A stretch of DNA of 64,000 nucleotides from an uncultured Pseudomonadales bacterium. GTDB taxonomy: Bacteria; Pseudomonadota; Gammaproteobacteria; Pseudomonadales; Pseudohongiellaceae. Every line of letters starts with the position of its first letter. Positions within the stretch are counted from its first letter, which is position 1. Positions 59,302 to 64,000 of the stretch are shown piece by piece. Under the pieces are notes generated by a model, which searched no databases, was not told where the DNA came from, and was given only the letters and a program-made list of their open reading frames with translations. The DNA lies in NCBI GenBank assembly GCA_938091935.1, contig CALKNV010000026.1:1-64000 (forward strand), read 5' to 3'. Position numbers and translations under genes: made by a program.

Positions 59302-59337
59302 AGCGTTAATTCTTCAATGATGAACTAAAGACCGTAC

Positions 59338-60369
59338 TCAAATTTCGGAGCTCGGTTCAGGTACTGCTTCCAGCAGGCGTGTGATCACGTCGTCGGTAGT
59401 AACGCGCTCTGCTTCGGCATGAAAATTTAACAACACACGATGCCTCAGCACCGAACGTGCCAGGGCGCGCACATCGCCATAGGAAACATTGTAGCGACCC
59501 AGGAGAAGTGCCCTTACCTTACCGGCGAGAATCAAATTCTGCGAGGCACGAATACCTGCCCCCCAGCTGACCCAATCCTTGACGAAGTCCGGCGCTGTCT
59601 CGCTCTGGGGGCGCGAAGCATGTACCAGGCGAACCGCGTATTTAATCACCGCCTCAGCTGCTGGCACCTGACGCGCAATGCGCTGAAATTCCAGAATATC
59701 TTCGCCGCTCAAAGGGTGAGCAAGCCCACTATCATGGGTTTGCGTGGTCTGACTCACTACCTTCACTTCATCATCTTCAGAGAGATAGCCCAGTTCGATT
59801 TTAAACATAAATCGGTCTAACTGTGCCTCTGGCAAGGGGTAAGTTCCTTCCAGTTCAATCGGGTTTTGCGTCGCCAGCACGAAGAAGGGTTTGGACATGG
59901 GATAAGTAACCCCTGCCGCTGTCACCTGACGCTCCTCCATGGCCTCCAATAGCGAGGACTGGGTCTTGGGAGGCGTTCGGTTAATCTCATCCGCTAACAG
60001 GATATTGGTGAAGATTGGCCCTTTGACAAACTTGAGTTGGCGCCCACCCCCTGCCGATTCTTCAACTACCTCAGAGCCCACCACGTCAGCTGGCATCAGG
60101 TCAGGCGTAAACTGGATACGACTGAAGTCAACCTGCAGGATATCGGCCACCGTCTTGATCAACAGGGTCTTTGCCAAACCGGGAACACCGGTCACCAGCA
60201 CGTGACCACCACCAAACAAGGCAATCAACAACTCATCGATTATATCTTCCTGACCAATGATAACTTTCTTGATCTCGCCAACAATCTGGTCGCGACCATC
60301 CTGCATGCGTTTGACCAGAGCAATATCATCCTGACTCTCGATATCCAGTACTTCTTCTTGTTCTGCCAT
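59338..60369 (-). CDS. MoxR-family AAA+ ATPase
   Basis: A 343-residue AAA+ protein. Walker A GVPGLAKT at 61-68, Walker B ILLADE at 123-128, and sensor region FFVLATQNPIELEGTYPLPE followed by the arginine-finger LDRFMFK. MoxR ATPases work with VWA proteins to mature or activate partners such as metal enzymes or envelope proteins. It lies between the DUF4159 and DUF58 genes. Confidence 0.95.
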   Translation of the reverse strand: MAEQEEVLDIESQDDIALVKRMQDGRDQIVGEIKKVIIGQEDIIDELLIALFGGGHVLVTGVPGLAKTLLIKTVADILQVDFSRIQFTPDLMPADVVGSEVVEESAGGGRQLKFVKGPIFTNILLADEINRTPPKTQSSLLEAMEERQVTAAGVTYPMSKPFFVLATQNPIELEGTYPLPEAQLDRFMFKIELGYLSEDDEVKVVSQTTQTHDSGLAHPLSGEDILEFQRIARQVPAAEAVIKYAVRLVHASRPQSETAPDFVKDWVSWGAGIRASQNLILAGKVRALLLGRYNVSYGDVRALARSVLRHRVLLNFHAEAERVTTDDVITRLLEAVPEPSSEI

Positions 60370-60393
60370 GGTTTAGTCCTTTCTTTCAGTCGC

Positions 60394-61224
60394 TCAATGG
60401 CTAAATGCGTAAATGAGAAAATTGATGCCAATTTTGTAGGCTTCGTTGGTAGACCTGGTGGGATAGCCCTCATAGAAAGTATGTTCCCAGCCGTCTCCCA
60501 GATCTGTGTTGTAATTTGCCACCATCATGACCCTGCCATCATCATCCAGTACTGCGTACACTTCGGGAGGGTAACTAGGGTCATCGAGATTCATGAAACC
60601 ACCAAAATCCCAGGTCACCATACGACCCGGCACTTGCGCGATTTCATCAATATCAAAAAATGTGTGGAAAATTTCATGACTGGTATCCAGTTTCACAATC
60701 TCACGATCGGGAAAAATTTTTCCCATCTCCACGAACATATCATCGAGATGGGGTTGCCCCCAGAAATCATCCACCATGACAAAGCCACCGCGAAACATGA
60801 ATTCGCGCAGCGCTTCGATTTCTTCCGGCAAAAAATTGGGTCCACTATAGGATGAGCCAATGGGTACCCGTTTCCAGTTCATGTAGAGAAAAATATGTTC
60901 GTATAAACGCGGGTCCGTAAGCTGTATATAGGTGTGGTTACCCGGATTGGTATCAACATTGGTGTAACGCTGAACTCCCCGCAGGAAGTTTTCATCGGAG
61001 TCCGGATAGTCCGTATCCCACCAGCCACCGCGTCGGCGCCAGCCATATCCACCCTGGCCACCGCCATGGTTGGTATACTGACCGCGCAGCCAGGTAAACT
61101 CGGCAATGTCGGTACCATAAATTGCCAGATCTTCATTATTGCCTGGTAAAGGCATCACCTGCGCGACAACGGGCCCAGCAAGCAAGCTCAGCAAAAACAG
61201 CTTTGCCAGGCAGCTTAACCTCAC
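60394..61224 (-). CDS. DUF4159-family exported protein
   Basis: A 276-residue protein with a signal peptide (CLAKLFLLSLLAGPVVAQ). The DUF4159 core has NFLRGVQRYTNVDTN, LREFMFRGGFVMVDDFWG, FPDREIVKLDTSHEIFHTFF and DGWEHTFYEGYP. A Gly/Arg-rich stretch (HGGGQGGYGWRRRGGWW) precedes the core. The fold is glutamine-amidotransferase-like without an obvious catalytic cysteine. It overlaps the upstream TPR-peptidase gene by four bases (ATGA) and precedes moxR. Confidence 0.9.
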   Translation of the reverse strand: MRLSCLAKLFLLSLLAGPVVAQVMPLPGNNEDLAIYGTDIAEFTWLRGQYTNHGGGQGGYGWRRRGGWWDTDYPDSDENFLRGVQRYTNVDTNPGNHTYIQLTDPRLYEHIFLYMNWKRVPIGSSYSGPNFLPEEIEALREFMFRGGFVMVDDFWGQPHLDDMFVEMGKIFPDREIVKLDTSHEIFHTFFDIDEIAQVPGRMVTWDFGGFMNLDDPSYPPEVYAVLDDDGRVMMVANYNTDLGDGWEHTFYEGYPTRSTNEAYKIGINFLIYAFSH

Positions 61225-63995
61225 TGGCCGGCTTCTCCTGCAACAGACTCCAGGAGCAGCCTTTGTGCGCGCTCAAAACTTGGCGCCTGTTCCAGAGCGT
61301 AAAGTAAATTCTGTTTGGCCTCCCCGGCTTGCCCATTATTCAGATAAGCCTCTGCCAGATTGGTTCTAGCCTCAACCGGGTCACTGATTTCAAGTTGCAT
61401 AAGCACCTCGTATTCGGTGACCGCCAGGGCACTGTCGCTCACCGCCTCCGCATACCGCGCCTTCAATTCGTGCACGTCATTGCGATAAGGGTCTACCTGA
61501 ATAGCCCGATCGATATAGTAGGCGGCGCGTTCGTAGTCGGCTTCAGCCAGCGCCGATTCAGCCAACTCAATGGCAGCTCCGTAATCATGCTGCAGGTTTT
61601 CTAATAGCGTTTCCAACCACTGCAGCTTTGCCTCACGATTGCCTTCGCGGTCATAAATCTGTGAGAGCACCAGCGCTGGACTGGGGTAACCGGTATAGCT
61701 GGGCAGCATCTCATAGGCTGTCTCCAGATACTGTTTCGCTTCGTCGAAGGCCTCTTCTTTGAACAGCACAATGCCTAGTTGCAGGTAGGCCTGAAAGTCG
61801 CGCTCGTTTTCCTCGATTCGCGACCGCATGTGCTGCTTCAGAGAAGCATTGTTGTAGAGTTCCGCCAGAATAGCGCTGCTGTTTTCCCGAATCCCATGAC
61901 CATGACCTTCGCCTTCGTCTGGCACGTCTTCGGTATGGGCATAGACATTGATCTCCTGCACTCTTTGATCGATCCAGCGCTGGAATCCGCCGTCGAACTC
62001 ATTCAGGCTCATGTCTAAGGCCGCTCGAAATCGCTCTGACTCTTCCTTGATTTCGCCATACTCATAGATCAGGTCTACGAGTTTGTCGAATCCGTAGGTC
62101 TCGGTGATGTAATCCACTACCAGATAAGACTGAAAATAGGCGAAGCTGAGGTCGGCATTGTTCTGCGCGCCAGAGAAACCGCTGTTGAGGTCGCCAATTG
62201 GCAGAAGCTTCTGCTCTTCAGCGGCACGCACCAGATCCAAGCCCTGACTACGGCCCCAGTAAGACCTGCCTTCCCGCTCTTCCCAGACTGAAATGCCTTC
62301 CGACAGCCAGCGTGGAATTCTGTTCTTGGTCATCTGTAAAGTGATGACATGAGCGAACTCGTGCCAGACTATCTCCTGCCAGTTTGCAGTCAGGGTATCG
62401 GGCGAAATCAGGGTAATGACTTTACCAAAACAGATACCCACTAATGGACCAATATCCGGTAGACCCACTGACCGCACAGCAAAGTCTGCGGTGTCCTCGA
62501 AGACTTCGATAAGTGTTTTGCCTTCCGGCTCATAGTTGTACTTTGCGCTCAGCGTCGTCCAACTTTCCTCCAACAGCGGCTCGAGGTAAGGCCAGAGAAT
62601 AAGCGAATCCCGCTCACTCATGTGAACCTTGAAATGCTCGCTTTCCACCGTGGCATAAGTCTCTAAGGTGTCGAAGACTTTCAGCATATTGGAAGTCATG
62701 ACGTTAAATGGATCATTATCGAAACCAATCTCGAGATTACGCCGTCCTTCCTCTTCCTCACCAAGGCGAATCAGATTACTGCCCAACAGGGTGTAGCCCT
62801 GCCAGTACTCTGGGTCGAACTCGATGCTGGCGCGGGCATACTCCACCGCTTCTGTGAAGCGGTAGTTATTACCAAAACTGTCTGCGATATGACCAAGAAA
62901 TTCCGCGTTGTCAGGGCTGAATGCTTCAACCTGCTGGCGATAGCTTTCGTAGTCGGGCATACGCTCTTCCAGTGCTGCCTGGGCAGCGAGCACACTCAGT
63001 GTCTTTAGAGACTCAGGATTCAGCGCCAGCACCTGGCGAAAATACTCCTGCGCCTCGTCTTCGCGCCCATTCATCATGAGCAATTGCCCATAGGTCTCCA
63101 GCGCCAAAATAGAATTGGGGTTAATGGCCAGGGCTCGCTGTAGCGAGCGCTCATCCCCAACCACACGAGCAATACCTACCAAAGCAGGCACATAGCGTCC
63201 ATTTAGATCCAGCGCATCCTGATAACCCCGTTCCGCATCCGCGGCGTTGTATTTTTCCAGAAACAGATCTGCCCACAGGGTATGGGCCTCAAGGTTATTG
63301 GGATTAGCACGGGTCGCCTCGTCAAACAGGCTATTGGCGTCATGAAAATTGCCTAACAACCAACTCGCCATTGCCACCATGGCGACATCTTCTGAACTGA
63401 ATACCAGACCATCGTTGTAGCGCTGCACCGCTCTATCCAGAACCGAAAATGCCTGCTCTTTCTCACCAATAAACTTGAGCAGGCTGCCATACTGCACCAG
63501 TGTACGCACCGGAGGTTCTGCATTACCGTCCACAACCTGTTGCAGCATGGCCAGGGCTTCCGCCGACCTGCCCGTAGCGCGCATTATCTCCGCTAGCTGT
63601 GTGGTCAGTAGTGGAAACGCCACATAGTCTTCATCGTCAATGGCGTCCGCCACCACACTTTCTGCTTCCTGGTAATTCCCCATCATCGCCAGTGCCTTGC
63701 TGGCGCCTATTAAGCCGTCAGCCCGATCAAGGCCATCTGCCATCTTGAAAATCTCACTGGCCGCAGCATAAGAACCATTCAGCATCATCTGCTCACCGCG
63801 ATACAACGGCGAGTCATTAGTCTGAGGAATATCATCCTGTGCGATCGCCAGCGTCGTCACCAGCATCAGGGAGCCGAGAGCAAGGCCTCTAAATGAGCCA
63901 GGAGAAAATAGACCAGCATTGAGATCAGTCATTGCTCGCACCGTCAATTTGAGAGTTTTGGGAATTCGGGGAATCATCGGAACGATACTGGGCAT
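61221..63995 (-). CDS. TPR protein with embedded gluzincin-like peptidase domain
   Basis: A 924-residue exported protein. Signal-like segment near residues 34-52 (FRGLALGSLMLVTTLAIAQ); the ATG at 63932 (residue 22) would place it nearer the N-terminus. TPR units fill about residues 60-430 and 725-915. Between them is a peptidase_MA-type domain with HEFAH at 545-549 and a glutamate 17 residues after the second His (WLSEGISVWEE), the expected zinc-ligand spacing. It heads the operon, overlapping the DUF4159 gene. The frame is open to the window edge, so the true start may lie further upstream. Confidence 0.88.
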   Translation of the reverse strand: MPSIVPMIPRIPKTLKLTVRAMTDLNAGLFSPGSFRGLALGSLMLVTTLAIAQDDIPQTNDSPLYRGEQMMLNGSYAAASEIFKMADGLDRADGLIGASKALAMMGNYQEAESVVADAIDDEDYVAFPLLTTQLAEIMRATGRSAEALAMLQQVVDGNAEPPVRTLVQYGSLLKFIGEKEQAFSVLDRAVQRYNDGLVFSSEDVAMVAMASWLLGNFHDANSLFDEATRANPNNLEAHTLWADLFLEKYNAADAERGYQDALDLNGRYVPALVGIARVVGDERSLQRALAINPNSILALETYGQLLMMNGREDEAQEYFRQVLALNPESLKTLSVLAAQAALEERMPDYESYRQQVEAFSPDNAEFLGHIADSFGNNYRFTEAVEYARASIEFDPEYWQGYTLLGSNLIRLGEEEEGRRNLEIGFDNDPFNVMTSNMLKVFDTLETYATVESEHFKVHMSERDSLILWPYLEPLLEESWTTLSAKYNYEPEGKTLIEVFEDTADFAVRSVGLPDIGPLVGICFGKVITLISPDTLTANWQEIVWHEFAHVITLQMTKNRIPRWLSEGISVWEEREGRSYWGRSQGLDLVRAAEEQKLLPIGDLNSGFSGAQNNADLSFAYFQSYLVVDYITETYGFDKLVDLIYEYGEIKEESERFRAALDMSLNEFDGGFQRWIDQRVQEINVYAHTEDVPDEGEGHGHGIRENSSAILAELYNNASLKQHMRSRIEENERDFQAYLQLGIVLFKEEAFDEAKQYLETAYEMLPSYTGYPSPALVLSQIYDREGNREAKLQWLETLLENLQHDYGAAIELAESALAEADYERAAYYIDRAIQVDPYRNDVHELKARYAEAVSDSALAVTEYEVLMQLEISDPVEARTNLAEAYLNNGQAGEAKQNLLYALEQAPSFERAQRLLLESVAGEAGQ

Positions 63996-64000
63996 TGAAG

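Overview
The window looks like a contiguous piece of a gammaproteobacterial chromosome, probably from a marine or aquatic heterotroph. The evidence is the long-form LeuA, the pepA-holC-valS order, a ribF-ileS-fkpB-ispH cluster, a glnK-amtB pair behind a sigma-54 promoter, a RegB/RegA-type redox two-component pair and an AlgR/LytTR-type two-component pair. Genus cannot be assigned from sequence reading alone. There is no insertion sequence, integrase, prophage or CRISPR array, and coding density is high with few long gaps.

Layout. 1-6260: 5'-part of leuA, a divergent Lrp/AsnC regulator, a LytTR response regulator and histidine kinase downstream of mdh, then queA. 6576-11126: tRNA-Leu(CAA), a divergent LeuB-like dehydrogenase facing a second LeuA/CimA-like synthase, an RDD membrane protein and a thioesterase. 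11348-21552: housekeeping block pepA-holC-valS (+) facing ribF-ileS-fkpB-ispH (-), with lspA missing from its usual place. 21640-27690: a membrane protein, a predicted aminolipid acyltransferase overlapping an ATP-grasp ligase, and, divergently, a membrane protein overlapping a YdeP-like molybdopterin oxidoreductase. 27695-30220: an ECF sigma/anti-sigma operon with two DUF4252-type envelope proteins and a possible 42-codon gene. 30353-45148: mixed accessory genes (hydrolases, lipoprotein, BASS and MFS transporters, glnK-amtB, thioesterase, serine hydrolase, MBL hydrolase, VNG-repeat exported protein, PEBP protein, acyl-CoA ligase, methyltransferase-GNAT fusion). 45293-47240: RegB-like kinase broken by an in-frame TAA, followed by intact RegA. 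48892-54454: two-gene RND efflux system and a CNNM/CorC-type protein. 54455-55284: 830 bp with no convincing gene. 55285-63995: an exported repeat-like protein and a five-gene TPR-peptidase/DUF4159/MoxR/DUF58/BatA operon that runs into the right edge.

How the genes fit together. Branched-chain amino-acid synthesis is represented three times (leuA, leuB-like, second synthase) but leuCD are not here. Nitrogen sensing and uptake (glnK-amtB) form a complete, probably NtrC/sigma-54-driven unit with a strong terminator. The two most system-like uncharacterised groups are the ATP-grasp/acyltransferase pair (probably an unusual membrane lipid or its head group) and the MoxR operon at the right end (probably envelope protein quality control or assembly). 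The strongest single anomaly is the nonsense codon in the RegB-like kinase.
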